Shown here in pieces: positions 29,082-37,603 of a DNA stretch of 64,000 nt. The stretch's first letter is position 1; every line of letters starts with the position of its first letter. The translations under genes were made by a program, and so were the position numbers. The notes beneath the pieces are model-generated. The model was not told where the DNA came from, ran no database searches, and saw nothing but the letters and a program-made list of their open reading frames with translations. Source of the stretch: a bacterium. Lineage in GTDB: Bacteria > Armatimonadota > Fimbriimonadia > Fimbriimonadales > Fimbriimonadaceae. The stretch covers positions 122,345 through 186,344 of the forward strand of contig JAIXUN010000004.1 of the NCBI GenBank assembly GCA_027483535.1. Direction: 5' to 3'.

Positions 29082-31055
29082 TTAGGGAATGGGGGTTAGT
29101 TCAACAAGTTCGTGTCCAAGGAACTCGTCTACCTTAAACCATGTTCGACCGTTAGATTCCGACCTCGCCGGCTGCTTCCCAGAGGGTTGAAGAACAGGAG
29201 TCCACGCCCCCAACACTCCAATTTGGACATCCTTTGTCCACATCGGATCCTCGACGATGTCAAAGCGCAAACCTCGCCGTTCCGGAATGTAGTGAAGCAA
29301 GTGCAGCACTCGCCGACCGTCGGGCAGTCCGGTAACGGTTACCTGCAAAGATCGAGGAGCGCCTTCCACGAGCATAAGAGGTTCGGGCAGAAGACAAGCC
29401 ACGCAAGCCAGCACGAGATCACGGTGGAACGCCATGGAGTGAACCGCATAGGTGGTGAACACCGGATGAACGATGTGGATCATCGATTCTGTGGCAAGCA
29501 CTCCCGGTGAGTGAGACTGTTCGTCGGAAGGCCCACCGGTCCTCGGAGGCGTGTGGGCGTGACTCACAAAGCGCGAATAGCTCCGCTCAAAGAAGGGTTC
29601 TTGGATGGTTGCCAAAACCTCCGCCGTAGGGCTTGGAGTCACCTTGACACCGCGCTCGTACATCACAAACTCCGTGTCCGATTCGCCCGTAAGGTCCGTT
29701 TGAACGAAGTCTGGACTGGTTGGGAGCTCTTCCCCCGTTCCAATTGAAGGAAAGCCGGACAAGCCTAAGCCGGATCGTCCGGTGGCAAGTACCTTCCCAC
29801 CCGATTGAACGAAGCTCTCGATCTTGGTCTTCAAGTCCGGGTTAAGGTCAACGATATCGGGCAAAACCAGCAGCCGGTAATTCTTGAAATCTGCTTGAGA
29901 ATCAACGAAATCGAACTGGTGGCAACCCTCTTGAAAGATTCGATAGGCCCCAAGGTTCCGCGGGTCTTGCCTCTCGGCGGAGGTGTCGAACTCTTCTGCA
30001 TTGAGAACCGCAATTTCGGTGACGGCTCGAGCGGATTGACACCAAGGTTCCTTCGCTGCGACTCCCCGATAGACCTCTCCGATGAGCCGATACGTTTTGG
30101 GGTCCAACAACCCCGATGGATGGAGCTGATCGCCAACCGAACACTTGCCCCCCTGCGCCAGCGCACTGAAGCACTCGTACTCCAGCGCCGCCGTGTTTTT
30201 GTATGAGTTGAAGTGCCCCCATGTTTCCGAAAACTTGCCCGTCATGCCCAGAAAGTCTTTGCCAAGGGTTCGGGCGTATCGCGCCGTGATTGGGAAATGC
30301 GCGTAGCCCCACCCGCCCGTAGGAAGTGATTCCACTTCCAAGTGAGTCGAGCTCTCGACCATCTTGCGGAACAAAGGTCCAACGTGTCCGCCGTTGTGGA
30401 AAATCGAAACATCCTTCAGCCGACTCCGCACGAAGTTGCTGATTCTCTCGACCGTACGCAGTTTCAATTCGTCCCGAAGGTGCTGCTGGTGCTGAGGATT
30501 GGTTGGGTCTAGGTTCAACCGCCGGTACTCCTTCATGCAAGACTCCGAGTGAACCGACCACTGGTGAATGATGTCGAAGAAGAAGCCGTCTATCTCTGGA
30601 CCGAAGCGGTCGATGACTTCGTCGATCTGCGCGATCAAATAGTCGACGTACTCGGAAGCAAAATCAAGTTTCAGCCAGCCCCCGCCGTTTTGCAGAGGCT
30701 TGCGTCCGTGCCTAACACCGTTGGCGTCTACTTCCACCCATTCCGGATGCAATCGAGCGGCGTACTCGTCCCAGCCCACCGTGATGTAGATGGGGCATCG
30801 AATATCGGCTTTGTGGCAAGCCTCGATCTGTTCGGCAAGAAGATCGCGCTTGAGATGGGGGTGTTTGTTCGGAAACTTTGTGTCGTGATAGATCCAGCCG
30901 TGATGGCACCGCGAAAACAGGGTCACGCTGTCGACATGCGCTTCTTTCAGCGTCCGGGCAAACGCATCCGCATCGAACTGTGAACAAAGATCGGCGACGT
31001 GTTCTGAAGTGTGGAAGTCTAAATGGACCTGCCTGAATCTTAAATCAACGTTCAT
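29082..31055 (-). CDS. Putative glycoside hydrolase (TIM barrel with trimerisation-like domain)
   Basis: A 657-residue cytoplasmic-type protein. The N-terminal 340 residues look like a TIM barrel of the GH29/GH42-like group (VDSVTLFSRCHHGWIYHD, then YITVGWDEYAARLHPEW, then GPEIDGFFFDI). Residues about 370-470 resemble the beta-galactosidase trimerisation/glutaminase-like domain (YRLLVLPDIVDLNPDLKTKI, then SGGKVLATGRSG), and the rest is beta-rich. The catalytic residues cannot be fixed by eye; D in FFFDI is a candidate. It lies in the carbohydrate cluster and has AGGATGATC upstream of its start. No signal peptide is seen, so it would act on imported oligosaccharides. Exact family uncertain. 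Confidence 0.7.
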   Translation of the reverse strand: MNVDLRFRQVHLDFHTSEHVADLCSQFDADAFARTLKEAHVDSVTLFSRCHHGWIYHDTKFPNKHPHLKRDLLAEQIEACHKADIRCPIYITVGWDEYAARLHPEWVEVDANGVRHGRKPLQNGGGWLKLDFASEYVDYLIAQIDEVIDRFGPEIDGFFFDIIHQWSVHSESCMKEYRRLNLDPTNPQHQQHLRDELKLRTVERISNFVRSRLKDVSIFHNGGHVGPLFRKMVESSTHLEVESLPTGGWGYAHFPITARYARTLGKDFLGMTGKFSETWGHFNSYKNTAALEYECFSALAQGGKCSVGDQLHPSGLLDPKTYRLIGEVYRGVAAKEPWCQSARAVTEIAVLNAEEFDTSAERQDPRNLGAYRIFQEGCHQFDFVDSQADFKNYRLLVLPDIVDLNPDLKTKIESFVQSGGKVLATGRSGLGLSGFPSIGTGEELPTSPDFVQTDLTGESDTEFVMYERGVKVTPSPTAEVLATIQEPFFERSYSRFVSHAHTPPRTGGPSDEQSHSPGVLATESMIHIVHPVFTTYAVHSMAFHRDLVLACVACLLPEPLMLVEGAPRSLQVTVTGLPDGRRVLHLLHYIPERRGLRFDIVEDPMWTKDVQIGVLGAWTPVLQPSGKQPARSESNGRTWFKVDEFLGHELVELTPIP

Positions 31056-31107
31056 TAAGAGATCATCCTACGGTATCGCGAAGAGCCTGAAAACGATAGA
31101 GTCGTGC

Positions 31108-31122
31108 CCTTTTGACAAAAGG
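31108..31122. promoter_or_regulatory. 15-bp palindrome upstream of the glycosidase gene
   Basis: CCTTTTG-A-CAAAAGG is a perfect 7+1+7 palindrome, 53 bp upstream of the start at 31055 and 66 bp past the GH5-like stop. No T run follows on the minus strand, so it looks more like an operator than a terminator. Confidence 0.45.
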
Positions 31123-31187
31123 CTGAGGCGGGATCTGCCCATTCACAAGAAAAGAAGAACCGAACTTGCGAAACCTGGGAAGGGGCT

Positions 31188-32756
31188 CTACCTTCTCCCG
31201 ACCGCCGACAACTGTAACCCGTCGACCTTCGCCCACTGAACGATCGGCTCAAACTCGATATCCAACCGTCCAAAGTTGTTCGGAGAAGCAAACAACTCTC
31301 TCACCACCGCCTTGTTGCGTCGGTTTCCGGCTGCCGCGAAGATGTCAAATCTGGAAAGCGCGGTTTGGCCGTTCAACCTCACGTCAAACAGCCTCTGCCC
31401 TGGGGCCGTGATTCCTGAAAATCGCTCCGTAAAGTGCAACCTCACGCTGTATCGAAGCCGGGGAGAGAGCCCTGCAATCTGGTACCGGAAGGCGCCCCAC
31501 CGTTCGGAAGCGTACAAAGACTGAGGTCCGGGCCTGGAGACGCCGCTCGTATCCACAGTGACAGATGGATCGTGCAACGCGACCGTGCCCCCAAAGAAGT
31601 TCACGTCTCGCCAGAACTTTGCACTCCCTTCGCCTCCGCTGTCGATCGACATGACCGCGTTCGTCACCGGATCCGGGTTCCAGTTGTATCCCTTCGTTTT
31701 TGCATCGTCCCAAAGGAGCGGGAAGTTTCGGTCGAGTTGAGTTTGGCGGTTGAGGTGCCAATGACTCCAGCCGAGACCCAGCCTCTCGCAGGTTTGCGTG
31801 ACGTACGTGTCATTCCCGTAAGAGACCGATCGCCAGGTGTCATCTGCAGGGATGCCTAGCTGCTGGGAAGAAACCGAGGACGGGAAATTGTTCTCCGAGG
31901 GCCATCCTGGAAACTCGCTGTGAAACCTCCTAAGGTCTTGGGCCTGGGGGAAAAGACTCACATCGGCGTGGTAGAGATGGTAGGCAACGGAGGTTTTGGA
32001 CCAATCAACGGGAGTGCCGGGCACCTCTAGCCAGCGCCTGACCAGTCGATTCATCCCATCCACGTATCCCCAGCCTGAAACCCCGGCCGGGGTAAGGACC
32101 ATGATATGGGTTTGAGGGGCGAGCGATCGAATGAGGTCGTAGTTGCGTCGAAGCGCTTCAAGTCGACCTAGATCGCCGCTGAAAAGGCCGTCTGCCTTGA
32201 TGCCCGTGCCGTCTAGCGTCTCGTTGGTCGCTTCATAAAGCACGTGAGTGCGGTTCGCAAAAAATGGGGCAACGTGGGTCCAAAGAGCCGTGTTATAGGC
32301 CTCGTCAAAGTTCGGAATCTTGTTGTGCGAGTTCAGAACAACATACAGGCCGTTCGTAGAAGCGTGGTTAACGGCCCGTTCCAACCTGCCCAGCATTTCC
32401 GTCCGGTAGGTGGCGTTGTTCCAATCTCCGCCACCGTATCCGGCCTCTTGCTCCCAAGTGTCGAATAAGATGATTCGGACACAGTTGAAACCTTTGCTTC
32501 TCAGGTCGGCATAGTACGAGGCAGGCTCCTCTTTCCACTGCTTTGACCATATCCAAGCTGTTCCGGCTCTTAAAGGCGTGTCGTTAGAGGTTCGGAGCAC
32601 CTTCAACTTTGGACCACCGAACGGATCGGGAACTTCGACCACTTTGATTCGAGGTCGATCGGTGCGCAGCGGCAAAGAAGCGCCCTCTGCCCAACTCGCC
32701 ACCGGACCCGCAAGAGCCGACACGAGCAACGTCAATGTGAGAGATCGAATGTTCAT
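31188..32756 (-). CDS. Secreted GH5-like glycosidase with C-terminal malectin-like domain
   Basis: A protein of 522 residues from the chosen start (NIRSLTLTLLVSALAGPVASWA signal peptide). The catalytic part has the clan GH-A pattern: a strand-helix series (FNCVRIILFDTWEQE, GLYVVLNSHNKIP) and the acid/base motif VLYEATNE with E179. The nucleophile glutamate is less certain; the region FHSEFPGWPSEN is a candidate. The last 110 residues (WRDVNFFGGTVALHD, then VRLHFTERFSG, then FDVRLNGQ) match a malectin-like carbohydrate-binding domain. Start 32756 is preferred to an in-frame start 23 codons earlier. A promoter with a built-in palindrome lies upstream. Confidence 0.78.
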   Translation of the reverse strand: MNIRSLTLTLLVSALAGPVASWAEGASLPLRTDRPRIKVVEVPDPFGGPKLKVLRTSNDTPLRAGTAWIWSKQWKEEPASYYADLRSKGFNCVRIILFDTWEQEAGYGGGDWNNATYRTEMLGRLERAVNHASTNGLYVVLNSHNKIPNFDEAYNTALWTHVAPFFANRTHVLYEATNETLDGTGIKADGLFSGDLGRLEALRRNYDLIRSLAPQTHIMVLTPAGVSGWGYVDGMNRLVRRWLEVPGTPVDWSKTSVAYHLYHADVSLFPQAQDLRRFHSEFPGWPSENNFPSSVSSQQLGIPADDTWRSVSYGNDTYVTQTCERLGLGWSHWHLNRQTQLDRNFPLLWDDAKTKGYNWNPDPVTNAVMSIDSGGEGSAKFWRDVNFFGGTVALHDPSVTVDTSGVSRPGPQSLYASERWGAFRYQIAGLSPRLRYSVRLHFTERFSGITAPGQRLFDVRLNGQTALSRFDIFAAAGNRRNKAVVRELFASPNNFGRLDIEFEPIVQWAKVDGLQLSAVGRR

Positions 32757-32798
32757 CGTACACAACCTTGTGGGATTCACCCGATTATCGATTTCACC

Positions 32799-32825
32799 AT
32801 TATAAACTGTTGTGGACAGTTTCAA
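32799..32825 (-). promoter_or_regulatory. Promoter with 19-bp operator-like palindrome
   Basis: On the minus strand TTGAAA (32825-32820) and TATAAT (32804-32799) are 15 bp apart. The spacer is nearly all a perfect palindrome AAACTGT-CCACA-ACAGTTT (32822-32804). A repressor bound here would block RNA polymerase. It serves the GH5-like gene starting at 32756. Confidence 0.65.
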
Positions 32826-32868
32826 TTGCGGGTTTTCTTTTTTCGCGTTGGAGGGCCTTTGCGCGAAT

Positions 32869-33978
32869 CTACTCCGGCTTGTTCAGCCACAGATCGCGCC
32901 ACCGATGCACGTCCACCGCTCGGACCTCCGGCATCGGCACCCGCTCTTCTCGACTCGCGAGCGGCTCGAACGGCTTGCTCGGCAGGGTCTGATACCAATA
33001 CGCCACGCTGCTGAGATCCAGCGAAAGGCAGTTGGCATGGCCGTGCTCGATGCTTGCCCGGAGCGATTTCGTGAACCGAATCGGGTCCTCAAAGTGGAAT
33101 CGGTACAGGTGAGTTCGCCCCAGCCAGCCGAATCGGGAGTCGTTATTGCCCCTGCCCGGCGCGCGAGCGGTTCCGAAATACGGGTGGCAGAACACTTCGT
33201 CTGGGCACCAGCTTTGGTTGAAGTAGTCCTCGGTTCCGGTGCCGTGAGCCGACCCCGGCCACGCTTCGCCATCCACCAAGAACATGTCGTCGCCTTCGCC
33301 GTACCAAATGGGGCTAGGCGAGTTGACGTAATAGTTCACGCCCACAAAGTGGCCTGTGCCCTCCACTTCGCAGAACACATAGTTGTTCTCATCGCTGGGG
33401 TTCTTTTGGAACGGGCCGAACACTTCCCACTCGTTCTCCTTGCCCGTTCCGTCCTCGGGCTTGGTGCGCTCTTGGCGGTATTGCGCGTGGAAGAGACCGA
33501 GTCCGGGTTCTAGATTGGCGTGCTCTTCGTAGTCGACGTAATAGTAAAAGTTGGTGAGCGGGTGATCGCTATCGTTGGTGAGCGTGATGCGCGCGTTTTT
33601 GTAGTACGGCATCGGCAGGTAGCACACCAGGGCCTTGCCGCCATCGGGCGTGGCGGAAAAGGGGAGCGAGATGAAGTTGTAGTACATGCCCCATCCCTGC
33701 CCGAAAAAGTCGCCGATGGGTGCCTCCACGCTGGGATGAGTTTGGTCGTCCCAGTACATGCGAAGGATGAGGTTTCGGCGCGAGAGAGGATCGTTGTGGG
33801 CGATGGTGACCCAGATGTGTTTCACGATCCCCGCGCCGTTCATTTCCGCCATGGTGAAGGTCTCGCCGGGCTCGATGCGAACGCTGTCGGCGTTGCCGCC
33901 GCCGCGGTCGTAGCTGCTGATGCGCTTGGATCGGGCGTCGACGATTTTGGCGATGCCGGAAAGGGGTCCGTGACTCAT
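32869..33978 (-). CDS. DUF2961 family protein (GH172-like)
   Basis: A 369-residue protein of the DUF2961 family, now classed with GH172, whose characterised members act on alpha-D-fructofuranosides or D-arabinofuranosides. Hallmarks are ISSYDRGGGNADSV at the start, GAGIVKHIWVTI, a double jelly-roll core with LPMPYYKNARI, and the conserved GTGTEDYFNQSW near residue 270. No signal peptide is present, so it should act in the cytoplasm as an oligomer. It is the first gene of the minus-strand carbohydrate cluster. The start at 33978 (SHGPLSG) is taken rather than an ATG three codons earlier; both are possible. Tail fragments similar to its 3' end occur at 26849 and 27838. Confidence 0.88.
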   Translation of the reverse strand: MSHGPLSGIAKIVDARSKRISSYDRGGGNADSVRIEPGETFTMAEMNGAGIVKHIWVTIAHNDPLSRRNLILRMYWDDQTHPSVEAPIGDFFGQGWGMYYNFISLPFSATPDGGKALVCYLPMPYYKNARITLTNDSDHPLTNFYYYVDYEEHANLEPGLGLFHAQYRQERTKPEDGTGKENEWEVFGPFQKNPSDENNYVFCEVEGTGHFVGVNYYVNSPSPIWYGEGDDMFLVDGEAWPGSAHGTGTEDYFNQSWCPDEVFCHPYFGTARAPGRGNNDSRFGWLGRTHLYRFHFEDPIRFTKSLRASIEHGHANCLSLDLSSVAYWYQTLPSKPFEPLASREERVPMPEVRAVDVHRWRDLWLNKPE

Positions 33979-34029
33979 TAAAGGCAAGTTATCACAGAGG
34001 GTCGGCTTTGGGGAGTGGGTTTGGGGCAG

Positions 34030-34512
34030 GTGGGATGGACCCTCGCCCTTCTGTCGGAGAGGGCGGTCCCGATTCTCGGGACCGGGTGAGGGGTCCGGAG
34101 ACCGCCGCTTTTCCTATTGCCACGGCTCCGCCGTTCTGGGTTCACAAGGAATCCACAGACCCAGGGTTAAAACCCTGGGCTGCGATGATTTTCGCGGCTC
34201 CGCCGCTTCGGTCAGACCGTAACTGGAATCCAAATTCATTCCCCTCGATGGAGGGGAATGTTGGCGAGTCCTGCTCCACAAATTGGACGCTGCAACACAC
34301 TCTGGAAAGGTCCGGAGGACCGTCCAGACTGTTAGCCCAGACCGCTAGGTCTGGGTAGGTTGCCCCAATTATTCCAAGGTCCGGAGGACCGGTCAGATAA
34401 TCCGACACAAAGACGGGACAAGCTAAATTCTTCTCCCGGACCCCTCACTCGCCCCTGACGGGGCACCATCTCCCGGGGCCTGTCCCGAGAATCGGGAAGG
34501 GGCGAGGGTTAC
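34030..34512. repeat. Palindromic repeat mosaic, block 3
   Basis: No gene is supported. Modules in order: A (34036-34095, with GTCCCGATTCTCGGGAC), E (34117-34137), C (34161-34211), a spacer ending CTGGAATCC, a B arm (CCCCTCGATGGAGGGG, about 34241-34256), D (34305-34405, with GGTCCGGAGGACC twice around CCCAGACCGCTAGGTCTGGG) and A reversed (34437-34509). It lies between the GH172-like start and the ribE stop. Confidence 0.85.
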
Positions 34513-34524
34513 AAACCCGACCCC

Positions 34525-35163
34525 TCAAGCCCGATACGGGCCCGACAACTTCTCCAGATACTTCGCCACCACGTCGTATTCCAAATTCACGACATCCCCC
34601 GGCCGACGATCGCCCAGATTCGTCTCTTGCAGCGTGTGCGGAATCACCCACACTGCAAACTCATCGCCATCCGGCGAGACCACCGTCAGCGAGATCCCGT
34701 CCAGGGTCACCGACCCCTTATCGATCAAATATCGCGAACCGCCGGCAGGCACCTTGAACCGAAACACCACCGAGTTGCCCGTGGGCGAGATGGAAACGAT
34801 CTCCGCCAACCCGTCCACATGGCCCTGCACAATGTGACCGCCAAACCGCTTTTCCCCGGTCATGGCGCGCTCCACGTTCACCGATCCCCCTTCCGACACG
34901 CTCCCCAAAGAGGTGCGCGCATACGTTTCGCCCGAGAGCTCGAACTTCAGGCGAATGTCGTCGCCGGTCGGAACGATCTCCACTACCGTCAGACAAGCGC
35001 CGTTGATGGAAACGCTTTCGCCCATTTCGAACGGCAGAACCTCGCCTTTGGAATTGCGGAATTTGCCCGCTGGAACCGACACCCACAGGTCGCCGCCCTC
35101 TTGCGATCCCGCAACGCGCGTGGCAACCACCGTGCCTTTGGCTTCGATCAATCCGGTGAACAT
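34525..35163 (-). CDS. ribE: Riboflavin synthase, alpha subunit
   Basis: A 212-residue riboflavin synthase, which dismutates two 6,7-dimethyl-8-ribityllumazine molecules to riboflavin. It has two lumazine-binding repeats: MFTGLIEAKGTVV at the N-terminus with the substrate loop GESVSINGACLTVV, and a second repeat with GGHIVQGHVDG and GSVTLDGISLTVV. The length is as usual. A TTATAA-like box lies a few bases before the ATG, so the leader may be very short. It is 42 bp downstream of ubiD on the same strand; the prenylated FMN that UbiD needs derives from flavin, so the pair may be co-expressed for that reason (inference). Confidence 0.95.
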   Translation of the reverse strand: MFTGLIEAKGTVVATRVAGSQEGGDLWVSVPAGKFRNSKGEVLPFEMGESVSINGACLTVVEIVPTGDDIRLKFELSGETYARTSLGSVSEGGSVNVERAMTGEKRFGGHIVQGHVDGLAEIVSISPTGNSVVFRFKVPAGGSRYLIDKGSVTLDGISLTVVSPDGDEFAVWVIPHTLQETNLGDRRPGDVVNLEYDVVAKYLEKLSGPYRA

Positions 35164-35205
35164 AATGCTTATAAATACGCCTCAAAGACCCGGTTAGAGC
35201 CCCCG

Positions 35206-36750
35206 TTAGAGTCCGAGTCGGGGCCACATCGCGTCGACCTTCTGCTTCACATCGTCGGCCATAGTGATCAGCTTCGGATAGTGCCGCGTAAAGCCGTTTT
35301 CGCCTGGCCACTTGTGGGTGCAGTCGAACCCAATTTTGCCACCGAAACCTTCCGCCACGCTGGCATGATCTAATTGATCCACCGGACCCTTGGTGTGCAT
35401 CACGTCCCTAGAAGGATCGCAGTTGGCGCCCATTCTAAACAGCACCTCACCGATGTTCTGAACGTCGCAGTCTTCATCAAAAATGAACACAAACTTGGTG
35501 AACGCCAGTCCTCCCAGGCCCCAAATGGCGTTCATGATCTTGAACGCGTGGCCCGGATACTTCTTCTTCACAGAGACGAACGCCATGTTGTGGAAGGTCG
35601 CCTCTACGGGCAGGTGCATGTCCACAATTTCCGGAACGCTCAGCTTGATGAACGGCAGGAAGACTCGCTCCACCGCCTTGCCCATCCAGCCGTCTTCCAT
35701 GGGCGGTTGACCCACGATCGTCGCCGGGTAGATCGCCTTGTTTCGGTGAGTGATGGCGGTGACGTGGAAGACCGGGAAGTCCTCGGCAAGTGAGTAGTAA
35801 CCGGTGTGGTCGCCAAATGGACCCTCGAGTTTGCGCTCGGAGGGGTCGATGTAACCCTCGATGATGATCTCGGCATCGGCGGGCACCATCACGTCCACCG
35901 TTTTCGCCTTCACCAGCTCCACGTTCTTGCGTCGAATGAAGCCACCGAACAGCATCTCGTCGATCCCCGGCGGGAGCGGCGCGATGGCGCAGAAGTTGTA
36001 AACCGGGTCTCCGCCCAGTACGATGCAGGCCTCCAGATTCTTGCCCTTGCTGCCCGCGTCTTCCATTTGGCGCATGCCCGTTTTGTGCATTTGCCAGTGC
36101 ATGCCGCAGGTGTTCTTATCGTGAATTTGCACCCGATACATGCCCACGTTTCGCTTGCCCGTGTTGGGATCGTGAGTGAAGACCAGCGGTAGGGTCACAA
36201 ACGGACCGCCGTCTTCCGGCCAGCAGGTGAGCACCGGCAGCTTGTAAAGATCGATGTCGTCGCCTTGCAGCACCACGTCTTGGCAGGGCGCGGAGGTGAC
36301 GGTCTTCGGCGGAACGTTTTTGAGTTCGCCCAGCAGCCACGGGAGCTTCTTGAGCGCCTCCACCGGACCCTTCGGAATCTCGGGTTTCAGCAACGCCTCA
36401 ATTCGGTCCGCATGCTCTTCAAAGTCTTCGCAGCTCAGTGCCAAAGACATTCGCTTGCGCGTTGCCATAGTGTTGATCGCCACCGGAAAGTCGTACTTGC
36501 GGGAGTCGGTGGGGCGATGCGCGGGGTGAATGGAGGGGTGGTTCATCACCGCGCTCAGCACGTTTGGCGAGGCGGTTCGGTGCGAGGGTCCGACCACGTT
36601 TTCGAACAGCAACGCGGGTCCGCCCGCTTTCACCACCCGATCGGTGATCTCGGTGATCTCCAGGTACGGAGAAACGGGCTCTTGAATCCGTTTCAGCTCG
36701 CCACGAGATTCAAGAACTTCCAAGAAATGCCGGAGATCACGGTATGCCAT
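35206..36750 (-). CDS. ubiD: UbiD family decarboxylase
   Basis: A 514-residue prenyl-FMN-dependent decarboxylase of the UbiD family. Recognisable parts are the N-terminal YRDLRHFLEVLESRGEL, the central cofactor-binding region with GMHWQMHKTG, and the segment KLEGPFGDHTGYYS carrying the catalytic-site Glu, then PPMEDGWMGKAVERVFLP. Members act on 4-hydroxybenzoate derivatives in ubiquinone synthesis or on futalosine-pathway intermediates in menaquinone synthesis (MqnL) as well as on other aryl acids. Substrate here is not shown; a quinone role is likely. No UbiX partner is in the window. It is divergent from the LysE gene. Confidence 0.92.
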   Translation of the reverse strand: MAYRDLRHFLEVLESRGELKRIQEPVSPYLEITEITDRVVKAGGPALLFENVVGPSHRTASPNVLSAVMNHPSIHPAHRPTDSRKYDFPVAINTMATRKRMSLALSCEDFEEHADRIEALLKPEIPKGPVEALKKLPWLLGELKNVPPKTVTSAPCQDVVLQGDDIDLYKLPVLTCWPEDGGPFVTLPLVFTHDPNTGKRNVGMYRVQIHDKNTCGMHWQMHKTGMRQMEDAGSKGKNLEACIVLGGDPVYNFCAIAPLPPGIDEMLFGGFIRRKNVELVKAKTVDVMVPADAEIIIEGYIDPSERKLEGPFGDHTGYYSLAEDFPVFHVTAITHRNKAIYPATIVGQPPMEDGWMGKAVERVFLPFIKLSVPEIVDMHLPVEATFHNMAFVSVKKKYPGHAFKIMNAIWGLGGLAFTKFVFIFDEDCDVQNIGEVLFRMGANCDPSRDVMHTKGPVDQLDHASVAEGFGGKIGFDCTHKWPGENGFTRHYPKLITMADDVKQKVDAMWPRLGL

Positions 36751-36907
36751 GCGCTTTGTAGTCTACGTTCTCGCCAAGAGATTGCTCGGCGTGAAACACG
36801 TCCGCAGACAGCCGAAGGCGGGAGAGGAGCGTTTTGAAAAATCCACCCCCTGCCTTTTGTCGTTAGGATTGCTGACTTCGGTTAATGCAAATGTTCCACT
36901 CTTAAGC

Positions 36908-37537
36908 ATGTCTCTCGCGCAAAGCGCCGCCCAGTTTTCTCTTGTGGCTCTCTCGGTGGTCCTGACGCCAGGGCCGAACATGGCGTACTTGGTTTCTCGA
37001 TCCGCCTCGCAAGGAAGAAGGGCAGGGTTGGTTTCACTAGCGGGGGTGCTTGCTGCTTTCTCTTTCTATTTGGTGCTGACTTGCTTAGGTCTCACCGCAT
37101 TGTTGATCACCATTCCGCTCGCTTTTGACGTGGTGAAGTGGACGGGAGTGTTGTACTTGCTCTACCTAGCGGTGACCACCGTTGTGGGCAAACGCGCCGC
37201 GTTGGAGTCGGAGGCTACAGAGCCGCTCGAAGATTCTAAGCTTTTCGCCATGGGATTCCTGACCAACTTGCTCAATCCCAAAGCGGCTCTCCTCTACCTA
37301 TCGCTTCTGCCGCAATTTGTTCATGCTGGAAATGGGCCCGAATGGCTTCAGCTATCGGTATTAGCGACGGAACAGATATTGATCAGCGGCACGGTGAACT
37401 TCATGATCGTGTGGTTTGCGTCTCATCTTTCTGGCCACATGAAGCGCAGCCCTCGATATCTTCGTCTGCAGCGAACGATTATGGGGTTGGTTCTTGGCGG
37501 ATTGGCGGTTCGGTTGTCGCTGCAAACGCAGAAGTAG
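36908..37537 (+). CDS. LysE family amino-acid exporter
   Basis: A 209-residue inner-membrane protein of the LysE/RhtB family with about six hydrophobic helices. The N-terminal signature LTPGPNMAYLVSRSASQGRRAG is textbook, and the centre has FLTNLLNPKAALLYLSLLPQF. It probably exports amino acids or analogues by proton exchange. The ATG at 36908 is chosen because it starts just before helix 1; the frame is open to 36749 but that part lacks family similarity. It is convergent with the paralogue family gene at 37604. Confidence 0.9.
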   Translation: MSLAQSAAQFSLVALSVVLTPGPNMAYLVSRSASQGRRAGLVSLAGVLAAFSFYLVLTCLGLTALLITIPLAFDVVKWTGVLYLLYLAVTTVVGKRAALESEATEPLEDSKLFAMGFLTNLLNPKAALLYLSLLPQFVHAGNGPEWLQLSVLATEQILISGTVNFMIVWFASHLSGHMKRSPRYLRLQRTIMGLVLGGLAVRLSLQTQK

Positions 37538-37603
37538 CTTTGAGTGCCTGGAAGGTTTGATGACCGTCAACCTTCGGCGGTCTTGCCTTTGGGTTGGGGT
37601 CCG

